A stretch of DNA of 64,000 nucleotides from DATAUD01 sp036268455 (GTDB lineage Bacteria > Verrucomicrobiota > Verrucomicrobiia > Limisphaerales > Palsa-1400): contig DATAUD010000105.1 of the NCBI GenBank assembly GCA_036268455.1, positions 57,582 through 121,581 on the forward strand, written 5' to 3'. How positions within the stretch are numbered: the stretch's first letter is position 1; each line of letters begins with the position of its first letter. Below are positions 42,960-52,670 of the stretch, piece after piece. The notes below the pieces were generated by a model, which had not been told where the DNA came from, searched no databases, and worked only from the letters and a program-made list of their open reading frames with translations. Made by a program: the position numbers and the translations under genes.

Positions 42960-43945
42960 GACGACTGTTTTTGATTTGTTGCGTTGGGGCGTTGCTGGCC
43001 GGATGCAAAGGCGGCGGTGACAAGGATGACAAGGCGGCGGGGGACCACGCGGGGCCAGCCGATTTTGAAGTTCAGCATGGGGCGGCCGGGGAAACTGTGG
43101 TGATGCTCAGTCCCAATGCGCAGAAACGGATTGATTTGCAAGTTGCGCCATTGCGGGCGGCGGAATTCCAGCCGGAAGTGACGGCGTATGGAGTTGTAAT
43201 TGACTCCGCGTCCCTGCTGGCTTTGGAAGGGGAAATCGCCGCCGCGCAAGCGACGTTGGAAACATCGCGGAAAGTGGCGGACCGAGCGAAGGCGCTGTTT
43301 GCGCAGGGGCAAAACGTTTCGCAAAAGACGATGGAGTCGGCGGAGAGTGACGAGCAAGTGGACGAAATCAAACTTGGAACGGCGCAACGGGGCTTTGAGT
43401 TGGAGTGGGGAACGAACATCGCGGGGCTGGACGCCGCGGCGAGGGGGGCGCTGGTGGACGAGCTTGCGGCGCACCAGACGGCGCTGGCGCAAGTCGATTT
43501 GCCAATCGGCGTTACGATTGCGCAGACGCCGCCAACAGCGCAGGTGACGATCTCGGGACGCGACGGCGGCCATGCGGCGACGATCATTTCGCCGGCGCTC
43601 AAAGCGGACCCAAAAATGCAGGGGCAGGGGTTTCTATTGCGGGTGGATGGCGCAAACGCCGAGCTTGCCCCGGGGACGGCAGTGACGGCGCGGTTGAAGA
43701 TTCCGGGCGCTCCCGTTGCCGGTGTTGCGATACCGGACACGGCCATCGTGCGGTTTGAGGGGAAAACGTGGGTTTATGTGGCCGGGCCGGAAAATAAATT
43801 TACGCGGCGGATGGTGACGGTGGACGCGCCGTTGGACAAGGAATGGTTCAGCACCAACGCTCCCGCAATTGGCGAGCGGGTCGTCGTGCAAGCGGCGGAG
43901 TTGCTGCTTTCCGAAGAACAACAAGGGGAGCTTCGAACGGACTGA
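42956..43945 (+). CDS. RND efflux periplasmic adaptor lipoprotein
   Basis: A 329-residue membrane fusion protein. The lipobox LLAGC places Cys at residue 17. A hydrophilic Gly/Asp/Lys-rich linker is followed by the first beta-barrel half (VVMLSPNAQKRIDLQVAPL), a short helical hairpin (ALEGEIAAAQATLETSRKVA, then LFAQGQNVSQKTMESAE) and C-terminal barrel strands (IPDTAIVRFEGKTWVYVAG). It is shorter than CusB or CzcB (about 380-520 residues) and lacks an obvious metal-binding His/Met-rich extension. It bridges the RND pump and the outer membrane duct. Confidence 0.85.
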   Translation: MRRLFLICCVGALLAGCKGGGDKDDKAAGDHAGPADFEVQHGAAGETVVMLSPNAQKRIDLQVAPLRAAEFQPEVTAYGVVIDSASLLALEGEIAAAQATLETSRKVADRAKALFAQGQNVSQKTMESAESDEQVDEIKLGTAQRGFELEWGTNIAGLDAAARGALVDELAAHQTALAQVDLPIGVTIAQTPPTAQVTISGRDGGHAATIISPALKADPKMQGQGFLLRVDGANAELAPGTAVTARLKIPGAPVAGVAIPDTAIVRFEGKTWVYVAGPENKFTRRMVTVDAPLDKEWFSTNAPAIGERVVVQAAELLLSEEQQGELRTD

Positions 43946-46900
43946 TGCTCCAGTGGCTTGTCAAACATTCGTTGCGGTTTCGCGGCATCGTCCTTGCGCT
44001 GGCGTGCGTGGTGATCGCGTACGGAACTTACACGGCGGAAAACGCGAAGCTGGATGTGTTTCCTGAATTCGTCCAGCCGCAGGTGGAAGTGCAAACAGAA
44101 GCGCCGGGGCTGACGGCGGAAGAGGTCGAGGTGCTGGTGACACGCCCGGTGGAAAGCGCCATCGGCGGCGCGAGCGAAATGGAAACCATCCGCTCGGAAA
44201 GCATCCAGGGATTGTCCGTGGTCACGGCGCTTTTCAAGGAGAACACGGATGTTTATCACGCGCGGCAAATGCTGGCGGAAAAACTCGCGTCCGTGGCCGG
44301 GGAACTTCCGTCCGGGATCAAGGAGCCGCGCATGTTTCCGCTCGTTTCCTCGACGATGGACGTTCTGAAGTTTGGGCTGCTTTCCAAAAAATTGACGCCG
44401 ATGGAATTGCGGACGTTTGCGGATTGGACGCTTCTGCCGCGATTGCTCGCGGTGCCGGGCGTCGCGAAATGTTCGATTTTCGGCGGCGAAGTTCGGCAGA
44501 TTCAAATCCAGCTTCACCCGGAACGATTGCTGGCGTTCGATCTTTCCGTCCAGGAAGCGCTCGACGCGGCGCGGAACGCAACGGGAGTGCGCGGGGCGGG
44601 GTTCATCGAAACGCCGGAACAACGGATCAATATCCAAACCGACGGGCAAAGCCTCAATCCGCAAATGCTCGCGCAAGTGGTCGTGGCGCACCATGAAGGC
44701 AGAAGTGTTCGGCTGGGGGACGTTGCGTCGGTCGTCGATGGGGCGGCTCCGAAAGCGGGGGACGCGCTGATCATGGGGGAATCAGGAATATTGGTGACCG
44801 CCGGGGGACAGTACGGCGCGAACACGATGGAAGTGACCAAGGGTCTGGAACGCGCGCTGGACGAAATGAAGCCGGCGTTTGAATCGGAAGGGATCGAATA
44901 CGTGCCGTCGCTGCATCGTCCGGCGCGGTTCATTGAAAATGGTCTGCGGAATGTGCGGTCGTCGTTGATGGCGGGGGGCGTGTTGATCGCCATTGTGCTG
45001 GTGCTGTTTTTGTTGGATTTGCGCACGGCGTTTATCTCGTTCGCGTCGATACCGCTCTCGCTTTTGGCGGCGGTTATCGTGCTGGATCATTTCGGCGCGA
45101 CGATTAATACGATGACGCTGGCGGGCTTCGCGGTGGCGATCGGCGTGGTGGTGGACGACGCCATTATCGACGTGGAAAACATCATGCGGCGGCTGCGGGA
45201 GAACCGCGCGGCGGGGAATCCGCAGCCGGTTTTCGCGGTGATTTTGGACGCTTCGCTGGAAGTGAGGAGCGCGGTGGTGTACGCGACATTCATCGTGGCG
45301 CTGGTGTTTCTGCCGGTGCTGGCGATGAGCGGGGTGCAGGGGAGATTTTTTGCGCCACTGGCGACGGCGTTCCTGCTGGCGACGATGGCGTCGCTGGCGG
45401 TCGCGGTGACGGTGACGCCGGCGTTGTGCCTGCTGATGTTTTCGCGCGTCAAGCCGCACGCCGAGCCGGGGTATCTCTTGCGATTAAAAACGTGGCATCG
45501 CGCGGCACTGGAAAAAATCAGCCTGCATCCGCGGGTTATGGCAAGCGTTATCGTGCTGCTCGTGGCGGGCGCGATTGCGACATTGCCGTTTTTCGGCGGG
45601 GAATTTCTGCCGGAATTCCGCGAAGGGCACTTTGTCGCGCAAGTGGTGACCGCGCCGGGAACATCGCTGCCGGAAATGCGGCGGCTGGGGATTTTGATTT
45701 CGGGCGAACTGATGCGCATTCCGGGAATCAAATCGGTGGAACAACAGATTGGCCGGGCGGAAATGGGGGAGGACACGTGGGGGCCGAATCAAAGCGAGCT
45801 GCATATTGAATTGAAGCCTCTTTCGGGGAGGGAGGAGGCGGGGGTGGAAGATCAAATCCGCGCCGCGCTCGCGAAATTCCCGGGCATCGGCTCCAGCCTG
45901 ACGACGTTTCTTGGCGACCGCCTTGGAGAAACTCTGAGCGGGGAGACGGCGCAGGTGGTCATTAATATTTTTTGCGACGACCTGGATGTTGCGGACCGAA
46001 AAGCGCGGCAGATTGAGGCGCTGCTTCAATCGATTCCCGGCGCCGACGACATCGAATTAACCGCGCCTTCGGGAACGCCTGTGCTGGACGTCAAACTGCG
46101 CCAAGAGCGGCTCGTGGAATTTGGCTACAGGCCGGTGGAGGTGCTCGACGCGGTGGACCTCGCGTACGCGGGCGAGACCGTGGGCCAGTTGTATGACGGC
46201 TATCGTGTATTTGACGTGGAATTGATCCTCGACCCGGCGTTGCGCAGCGCCCCGCGGGACGTCGGCTCGTTGCTCGTTCAGAACAGCGAGGGATTGAGGA
46301 TGCCGCTGAAGGAATTGGCGGACATTGCGCCGGGGATGGGCCGCAATTTAATTTCGCACGAAGGCGCCCGGCGGCGGCAAACGGTGACGTGCAATACGCG
46401 GGGGCGGGACGTGGCTTCGGTGGTGGCGGACATCAAACGCGCGGTGGCGGCGAAGGTGGATTTGCCGCGGGGGGCCTATATTGTTTACAGCGGAGCGGCG
46501 GAGCAGCAGGCGGCGGCGCAGCGGGAGTTGATTCTTTATTCGGGCGTCGCGGCGGTGGGAATCGTGCTGTTGCTGGGCGTCGTGTTTCGCAATGCGCGCA
46601 ACCTGCTTTTGGTTTTGGCGAATGTGCCTTTCGCGCTTGTCGGCGGCGTGCTGGCGGCGTTTGTGAGCGGTTATTTCGGCGGGGGCGGCGCCAGCATGTC
46701 ATTGGGAACGCTGGTTGGTTTTGTGACGCTGTTCGGCATTACGGCGCGCAATTCGATTATGATGATTTCGCACTTCGAGCACCTCGTGAGCGCGGAGGGG
46801 ATGACGTGGGGAATGGAAGCGGCCCTGCGCGGGGCCGGCGAGCGATTGGCGCCCATCTTGATGACGGCGCTGGTGACGGCGCTGGGTTTGCTGCCGCTGG

Positions 46901-47055
46901 CGCTGGGTTCGGGCGAAGCGGGCCGGGAAATTGAAGGGCCGATGGCGTTGGTCATCCTCGGCGGATTATTGACTTCGACGATTTTGAATCTGCTTGTGCT
47001 TCCGACGCTGGCGTTGCGTTACGGAAAATTTGTGAGGACGGATCAATCGGGATAG
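43945..47055 (+). CDS. RND efflux pump, heavy-metal efflux (CzcA/CusA-like) type
   Basis: A 1036-residue inner membrane proton antiporter. Twelve membrane segments are expected. The diagnostic transmembrane-4 motif reads VAIGVVVDDAIIDVEN, related to the DGAVVxVEN of CzcA and the DAAIVMIEN of CusA. Periplasmic porter domains carry NIQTDGQSLNPQ and PGIKSVEQQIGRAEMGEDTW, close to CzcA-type sequences. The ATG at 43945 overlaps the adaptor stop by one base. The substrate is probably a divalent metal or a small molecule; no regulator gene is adjacent. Its 3' end overlaps the convergent galE by 13 bases. Confidence 0.9.
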   Translation: MLQWLVKHSLRFRGIVLALACVVIAYGTYTAENAKLDVFPEFVQPQVEVQTEAPGLTAEEVEVLVTRPVESAIGGASEMETIRSESIQGLSVVTALFKENTDVYHARQMLAEKLASVAGELPSGIKEPRMFPLVSSTMDVLKFGLLSKKLTPMELRTFADWTLLPRLLAVPGVAKCSIFGGEVRQIQIQLHPERLLAFDLSVQEALDAARNATGVRGAGFIETPEQRINIQTDGQSLNPQMLAQVVVAHHEGRSVRLGDVASVVDGAAPKAGDALIMGESGILVTAGGQYGANTMEVTKGLERALDEMKPAFESEGIEYVPSLHRPARFIENGLRNVRSSLMAGGVLIAIVLVLFLLDLRTAFISFASIPLSLLAAVIVLDHFGATINTMTLAGFAVAIGVVVDDAIIDVENIMRRLRENRAAGNPQPVFAVILDASLEVRSAVVYATFIVALVFLPVLAMSGVQGRFFAPLATAFLLATMASLAVAVTVTPALCLLMFSRVKPHAEPGYLLRLKTWHRAALEKISLHPRVMASVIVLLVAGAIATLPFFGGEFLPEFREGHFVAQVVTAPGTSLPEMRRLGILISGELMRIPGIKSVEQQIGRAEMGEDTWGPNQSELHIELKPLSGREEAGVEDQIRAALAKFPGIGSSLTTFLGDRLGETLSGETAQVVINIFCDDLDVADRKARQIEALLQSIPGADDIELTAPSGTPVLDVKLRQERLVEFGYRPVEVLDAVDLAYAGETVGQLYDGYRVFDVELILDPALRSAPRDVGSLLVQNSEGLRMPLKELADIAPGMGRNLISHEGARRRQTVTCNTRGRDVASVVADIKRAVAAKVDLPRGAYIVYSGAAEQQAAAQRELILYSGVAAVGIVLLLGVVFRNARNLLLVLANVPFALVGGVLAAFVSGYFGGGGASMSLGTLVGFVTLFGITARNSIMMISHFEHLVSAEGMTWGMEAALRGAGERLAPILMTALVTALGLLPLALGSGEAGREIEGPMALVILGGLLTSTILNLLVLPTLALRYGKFVRTDQSG

Positions 47056-48014
47056 CCGTCGGGGTGGGCCTGGTGCCAGTTCCAGGCGTCGGCGATGATC
47101 CGTTCGAGTTTCGGATATTCGGGCTTCCAGCCGAGTTCGCGGATCGCTTTTTCGGCGGAGGCGACGAGTTTGGGAGGGTCGCCGGCGCGGCGCGCTTTTT
47201 CAACGGTCGGTATCGTTTGGCCGGTGACTTTTTCGCAGGTGTTGATCACTTGCCGCACCGAATAGCCATCGCCGTTTCCGAGATTGTAGAAGCCCTGCTT
47301 GCCGGGTTGCAACGCGAGAATATGGGCCTGAGCCAGGTCAATAATATGGATGTAATCGCGGATGCATGTGCCGTCGGGAGTCGGGTAATCGGTCCCGTAA
47401 ATTTCGCAGTGCGGAGCACGGCCAAGCGCGACTTGAAAAACGTTTGGGATCAGATGGGTTTCGACGCGGTGATGCTCGCCGAATCGTTCGCTCGCCCCGG
47501 CGGCGTTGAAATAGCGGAAGGCAATGAATTCCAGGCCGTGAATGCGATGATACCATTGCAACATTTTTTCAAACATCAACTTGGATTCGCCGTAGGGATT
47601 GATGGGGCGCTGAGGAATGTCCTCGGTCATCGGGACGCGGTCAGGCGGCCCGTAGGTCGCGCACGTCGAGCTGAAAACAAATTTTTTGACGCCGTTGGCC
47701 ACGGCGGCGTCGAGAAGCTTCAACCCGTTTGCGACGTTGTTGCGAAAATATTTTGACGGATTGACCATCGATTCGCCCACGAGCGCGTTCGCCGCGAAAT
47801 GCAAAATGGCGTCGGGTTTGGCGTCGCGGACGGCTTCGTCGATGTTGTCGGTGTCGCTTAACCGGGCGAGGATGAAAACCGCGCGATTGTCCACCGCGGA
47901 GCGATGGCCTTCGCTGAGATTATCGTAAACAGTGACGCCATGACCGGCGTCCAGGAGTTCTTCGACACAGATCGACCCAATATAACCGGCCCCGCCGGTG
48001 ACAAATACATTCAC
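47043..48014 (-). CDS. galE: UDP-glucose 4-epimerase
   Basis: A 323-residue extended short-chain dehydrogenase that interconverts UDP-glucose and UDP-galactose. The NAD-binding motif VTGGAGYIGS is at residues 5-14, followed by VYDNLSEGHR, LHFAANALVGESM and FSSTCATYGPP. The catalytic Tyr-Lys pair is in INPYGESKLMFEKML. The sequence AGASERFGEHHRVETHLIPN is typical of GalE. The GTG at 48014 is the start that gives the Rossmann fold at the N-terminus. It ends inside the 3' end of the convergent RND gene. Confidence 0.93.
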   Translation of the reverse strand: MNVFVTGGAGYIGSICVEELLDAGHGVTVYDNLSEGHRSAVDNRAVFILARLSDTDNIDEAVRDAKPDAILHFAANALVGESMVNPSKYFRNNVANGLKLLDAAVANGVKKFVFSSTCATYGPPDRVPMTEDIPQRPINPYGESKLMFEKMLQWYHRIHGLEFIAFRYFNAAGASERFGEHHRVETHLIPNVFQVALGRAPHCEIYGTDYPTPDGTCIRDYIHIIDLAQAHILALQPGKQGFYNLGNGDGYSVRQVINTCEKVTGQTIPTVEKARRAGDPPKLVASAEKAIRELGWKPEYPKLERIIADAWNWHQAHPDGYPD

Positions 48015-48069
48015 GGCCAAACTGTAAGCGAGTGTTCGAGGATGCTCAACGGAAAACCTGTTTCCCTGT

Positions 48070-51000
48070 CTAGTTTTCCAGCCTGAAGAAAACGGCGGGG
48101 TTTGCCTGATCAATCGGAATGACAACCGAATTCGTGCCGGAGGAACCGGAGACGTCCACCCAATTCGTGCCGAGGCCGGCGGTGTTGGTCTGCGCCTGTA
48201 GAATCCATCCTGTGTAACTTTGCGGCCAATTCAGGGTGAGATTCCCGCCGCTCACGCTGTAAGTAATATTTGTCGGCGTGGTCGGAAGAGCGCCGCCGAC
48301 GATGCTCAAAACGCCTGTGGCCGGATTAAACTGCCAGGCCAGGCCCGCGCCCGGAGCCGGCGAAATGCTTGTGAAATTTCCGGCGGCCGATATCGCCGGG
48401 AAAACGTGGAAACTGTCGCCGGAGGCGAGCGCGCCGCTGATGTTGGAAACTGTGAGCGCGCCTCCGTAGGCCACACTTGTCAGACCCGCGACTTGACTGT
48501 TCACGCCGGAGGTTTTGTTGACTGTGACGACTGTATTGCCCGCAAGTGTCAGGGCATTGTTAATCGTCAATGTGCCGAGTGGCGCGCCGGGTGAGAACGT
48601 CCCCGCCGCTCCGACGTTGACCGTGCCGCCTATCGTGCCCGCGCCGCCGAGGCTTCCGCCGGAAACAGTAACCGCCCCCGCGCCGATTGTTCCGTCAACG
48701 ATTAACGCGCCGCCAGTGACGGTTGTGGAGCCGGTGTAAGTATTGACACCGCCCAGCGTCAGGCTGCCGTTGCCTTCCTTCTCAATGCTGATGGTGTTCG
48801 TCACGTCGTCGATCCCACCCGCCGCGAAAACAGCTCCATTTCCTTGCAAGGTGAGCGTCTGCGGGTCGGCGGTGGTAAATGTCACGGAATTGGTGGAAGT
48901 GCCCAGAGTCAACAGGCCGCTGTCAGATTCAATGATGTACTGCGGCCCGCCACCGCCGAAAGTGAGGTTGCCGGCAAGGGTGTTGGTTCCGGCGGCATTT
49001 AAAATGGCCGGAACAAATGGGGACCGCCCGTTTATCGTGAAGTTTTGGGTGACGAGGATATTTGCGTTGGTGCCGGCCAGCTCGAAAGTTGAAGCGCCGC
49101 CGAGGGTGTTTTGAATGGCAATTGGCGAAGCGACGTCCGCGATGGCGTTGCTGCTGGTGATGACAAGCGCGCCGTCATTATTGGCGTTGCTGTCCGAATC
49201 AACATCGAGCGCGCCGCTGAAGGTGTTGGTGCCGGACAGGACGAGGGTTCCGGGGCCGCTCTTGGTAAGCGTGCCGGAGCCGGTGATTGGATCCGAGATG
49301 GCGAGGGTCGCTCCCGATGCCACGTTAAAACCGCCGGTGCCGCTGAAGGCAAAGCCTCGGACGCCGTCCGCAAAGGTGATGTTGCTCAACGCCCCAAGAG
49401 TGCCGCCGGTAAATGTGACGAAGTTCGGGTTGGCCGCGACAGCGCCGAGCGCGTTGGATGACGAGATCTCGAGAGTGCCGCCTTCGAGCGCCGCGCCGCC
49501 TGTGAACGTGTTTGTCGGCGCGATGGTCCATGTGCCCGCGCCCTCTGACGTGAGAGCGGCGGGGCCGAGGTTCACCGGTCCGGTGATATAACCAGTGCCA
49601 CCCGAGGCCGCGCCGAGGAAGAGGTTGGTGCCAGGGGCGGTGATGCCCGCGGCGTTGGTGAGGTAGAGCGTTGAACCGCCATCCACCTCAAGCAACGTAT
49701 CACCAGTCAGGATGATGGGATTGCCCGCATAAGAGACGCCGTTGCCGCCTTTTTCCAGCGCCCCATTGGCGTTGTTTCCCGTGCCTTGGAGCGAAATCGG
49801 GTTGGCCGCGAGGTTTATGTTGGCGGTTATGTAGAGTTGGGCTCCATTGCTCACTGCCACAGTGGCGGTCCCGCTTCCGAGGGCATTGGAATTCTGGATT
49901 TGCAGCGATCCGCTGGAAACGATGGTCTGCCCGGTGTAAGTGTTGCTTCCGGACAATACCAATGCGCCGGTGCCGGCCATTGTGACAGTGCCGCCGCCGA
50001 CGTTGCCGGACAGCGTCGTGGCGCCGGCGCCGATGTTGGAAATGCTGCCGGTTCCTGGAATGTTCGCCGAGAGTGTGTAAGTTCCGGCGAGGTCGAACAC
50101 GAGTGCGCTGTTGTTTGTGACGTGGCCGGCGCCCAGCGAGCCGTCCACTCCACCTTCAACCGGCCCGCCGATTTGGAGCGTCCCGCCGTTGATAACGGTT
50201 GGGCCGTTATACGTGTTGTTGTTCTCAAGAATCAACGTGCCCGAGCCGCTCTTGGTCAGGCTTCCCGTCGCAATTGATCCAGTCCCGGCAAAATCGTAGT
50301 CTTGGGAAGCGTTCACAGTGACTGAAGCGGGAGACACCGCGGCTTCTATATTGATGTACGGATTGTCCGAGCCGGTGTTATCAAACGTGACGGAATCGCC
50401 GGCGAAGAAATCGGAGGGCGAGCCGTCATCGAGCCAGTTGGGGGTATTATCGGTGTCCCAAACATTTGCGGAGCCGTCTCCCTTCCAAACGAGGCTTTGA
50501 GGGACGTGTGTGACGACAAGGCCGATGGTTTTTGCCGAGGTGTTATTCGTGACGGTGAAGCCGAGAGGCGGAGTGAGATTCGCCGCGCTCCCGGACAATG
50601 TGCCGTAGGTAAACAGTGTGTAAGTCCCCAATCCCGGAGCGCCGTTAATCAAATTCACGTTGAGCGCCGTTGGCCCGGAGACGTCGAGGTTGCCGCTGAC
50701 CGCGATCAAATCGTTGGTTCCTTCGCCCTCTGTGGTGAGGTTGGCAAGGCCGAAATTGAGGTTGCCTGCGCCATTGAGCGAGAGGTTGCCGTTGATCGTT
50801 AAGGTTCCCGCCGATCCGGTAGCGGCGTATCCCGCGCCAATCGTCGCGCCCGGGGCGTCGGAAATATTTCCGTCCACCGTGCCTGCGCCGGACAATCCGC
50901 CGCTGGAACTGAGAGTCAACCCGCCGGAGAGCGCGGAGACGTTCAACGTCGCGTTGGAGAGGACGACGAGGTTCGTTGTCCCCGGAATGGAACCTGAACT

Positions 51001-52494
51001 GCCCACGACCAGCACACCGTTGCTGACAAGCGTGGCGCCGGCGTATACCACCGAGCCGTTCAAGGTAAGCGCGCCCGATCCCGCCTTGGTAAAGCCTCCC
51101 GCGCCGCCGTCACCGAAGCTATCCGCGAAGGTCACGTTGTTTCCCCCTGTGTCAAAGGTGGCGTTGCCGGCAAAGCTGATGGGAATGCCGACGGACGAAA
51201 TATCCAGCGTGTTGCCGGACGCCCATTGCAGCCCGCCGTTGCTGAAGGTGATGGACGAGATGCCGCTGGCGGACAATGGCAGATTGGCGAGCGAGGAAAA
51301 GCTCAGTTCGCCGCCGTAAAGATCGAGCGGCCCGGAAATCGAGTTGTCGCCGCCGAGGACCAAAAGGCCCGCGCCGGTTTGGCTCAGGCCGTTGGTGCTG
51401 TTCACCGAAAGGTCGAGAATCGCCTCGTTATCGGCGACCGCAATGTTTGGCGCGGCAGCCAATCCGTTATTATTGAGCGACAAAGCGCCGCCGCCGGCGC
51501 TGTTGAGAATCCAATTATACGGGCTGCCGCCCGTGACGCCAAAATTCAACGCGCCGAGGTTCCGGGAACTATCGAGAGAAACGGTTGTATCCGAGGTAAG
51601 AGCGAGCGGGCCGAAAGTCCCTATAAACCCCGAACCATTTGCGGGGATGCCGTTCACCCAATTGTTAGTCGTGCTCCAATCGCCGCCGGTGAGGTTGGTC
51701 CAGGCGCCGTCGCCGAAATTGCCAACAGTCACCGTCACGTTGCTAAACGTGATGGCGTTGGCGGTGGAATTGCCGGTGAACACGGAGCCGCCTTTTAAGA
51801 ATCCAACGGTGTCATAATTGAAACCACCCTGAGTTGCGGCAGTCGTATTTGTGTAACGGCCGGTATAGACGTAAGCATTCCCGGCGAGACCTTGGACTGT
51901 CCAAGAGATCAAAGTTGAGGTTGGGTTTAGATATGTGACCGAAACCGTGTATGCCAGGGGTCCTCCTTGTGAGCCGCCGACGTATGTGGACGTGCCAGAT
52001 CCGTGTGTAGTGGCGGAACCCGCGGTGGAAAAGACCGAGCTGTTTGGGATGGACTCTACATAAAGGCCGCTCTGACCACCCGTATTGGGATCGGCAATCA
52101 AGGCGCCGCCCCAGTCCTCGTCATTGGGGCTTGAACCGCGATAGACGGGGCCGAAACGGAATTGCAGATTGGCGGAAGCGACATCGCCAGATGTCGTGAC
52201 GACCGCCGTCATAATAATGGTGTCGCCGGGATAAGTGAGAGTTATCGTCGCGCCGATCGGAGAATAGCCGTAAAGGTTATTATTATAATTGACTCCGTTA
52301 TTCGTATAGGTCGGAGAATCGGTGTTGGGCGCGGTGATCCCCCAGGCTGTGTTTGGCGAGTAAGGGTCATTGGTCCAGGAGTCAGGGGTGTAGGTCGCGG
52401 TAACTTGCGCCTGGGCGGAAATAATCCCGCACGCCATCGTCAGCAAAGCGAGAAGTCTGAGATTCTTTTTCGCGAAAATTGCAGGAGTCTTCAT
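48070..52494 (-). CDS. Giant secreted autotransporter-associated beta-strand repeat protein
   Basis: A 1474-residue exported protein. The signal peptide covers residues 1-30 (ending ISAQAQ). Residues 31-250 form an N-terminal domain with many aromatic and Asn residues (TNNGVNYNNNLYGYSP). The rest is beta-helical, with PATR-type repeats of the form L-x-K-x-G-x-G-x-L-x-L-x-G-x-N-x-Y-x-G, for example LTKSGSGTLILENNNTYNGP, TMAGTGALVLSGSNTYTGQ, LTKSGPGTLVLSGTNTFSG and IEKEGNGSLTLGGVNTYTGS. No autotransporter barrel is visible. The C-terminus ends in SYTGWILQAQTN and VFFRLEN, a common end domain of verrucomicrobial secreted proteins. It is likely a cell-surface or matrix protein. Confidence 0.85.
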   Translation of the reverse strand: MKTPAIFAKKNLRLLALLTMACGIISAQAQVTATYTPDSWTNDPYSPNTAWGITAPNTDSPTYTNNGVNYNNNLYGYSPIGATITLTYPGDTIIMTAVVTTSGDVASANLQFRFGPVYRGSSPNDEDWGGALIADPNTGGQSGLYVESIPNSSVFSTAGSATTHGSGTSTYVGGSQGGPLAYTVSVTYLNPTSTLISWTVQGLAGNAYVYTGRYTNTTAATQGGFNYDTVGFLKGGSVFTGNSTANAITFSNVTVTVGNFGDGAWTNLTGGDWSTTNNWVNGIPANGSGFIGTFGPLALTSDTTVSLDSSRNLGALNFGVTGGSPYNWILNSAGGGALSLNNNGLAAAPNIAVADNEAILDLSVNSTNGLSQTGAGLLVLGGDNSISGPLDLYGGELSFSSLANLPLSASGISSITFSNGGLQWASGNTLDISSVGIPISFAGNATFDTGGNNVTFADSFGDGGAGGFTKAGSGALTLNGSVVYAGATLVSNGVLVVGSSGSIPGTTNLVVLSNATLNVSALSGGLTLSSSGGLSGAGTVDGNISDAPGATIGAGYAATGSAGTLTINGNLSLNGAGNLNFGLANLTTEGEGTNDLIAVSGNLDVSGPTALNVNLINGAPGLGTYTLFTYGTLSGSAANLTPPLGFTVTNNTSAKTIGLVVTHVPQSLVWKGDGSANVWDTDNTPNWLDDGSPSDFFAGDSVTFDNTGSDNPYINIEAAVSPASVTVNASQDYDFAGTGSIATGSLTKSGSGTLILENNNTYNGPTVINGGTLQIGGPVEGGVDGSLGAGHVTNNSALVFDLAGTYTLSANIPGTGSISNIGAGATTLSGNVGGGTVTMAGTGALVLSGSNTYTGQTIVSSGSLQIQNSNALGSGTATVAVSNGAQLYITANINLAANPISLQGTGNNANGALEKGGNGVSYAGNPIILTGDTLLEVDGGSTLYLTNAAGITAPGTNLFLGAASGGTGYITGPVNLGPAALTSEGAGTWTIAPTNTFTGGAALEGGTLEISSSNALGAVAANPNFVTFTGGTLGALSNITFADGVRGFAFSGTGGFNVASGATLAISDPITGSGTLTKSGPGTLVLSGTNTFSGALDVDSDSNANNDGALVITSSNAIADVASPIAIQNTLGGASTFELAGTNANILVTQNFTINGRSPFVPAILNAAGTNTLAGNLTFGGGGPQYIIESDSGLLTLGTSTNSVTFTTADPQTLTLQGNGAVFAAGGIDDVTNTISIEKEGNGSLTLGGVNTYTGSTTVTGGALIVDGTIGAGAVTVSGGSLGGAGTIGGTVNVGAAGTFSPGAPLGTLTINNALTLAGNTVVTVNKTSGVNSQVAGLTSVAYGGALTVSNISGALASGDSFHVFPAISAAGNFTSISPAPGAGLAWQFNPATGVLSIVGGALPTTPTNITYSVSGGNLTLNWPQSYTGWILQAQTNTAGLGTNWVDVSGSSGTNSVVIPIDQANPAVFFRLEN

Positions 52495-52670
52495 AGTGAA
52501 TTTGATCTTATTTCCAGAGACGGAGCCAATCCTCTTAGAGCATTTTCATCACGGCAATGGCCACATCATGGCCGGTTCATGGAGAAGGTTCAATTACTCG
52601 AATGGGTAATAATCGATGCGCCTGTTGCGAAAATTGCTTGTCTTGGACATACTTGCGTTCCAGTCAAAAA

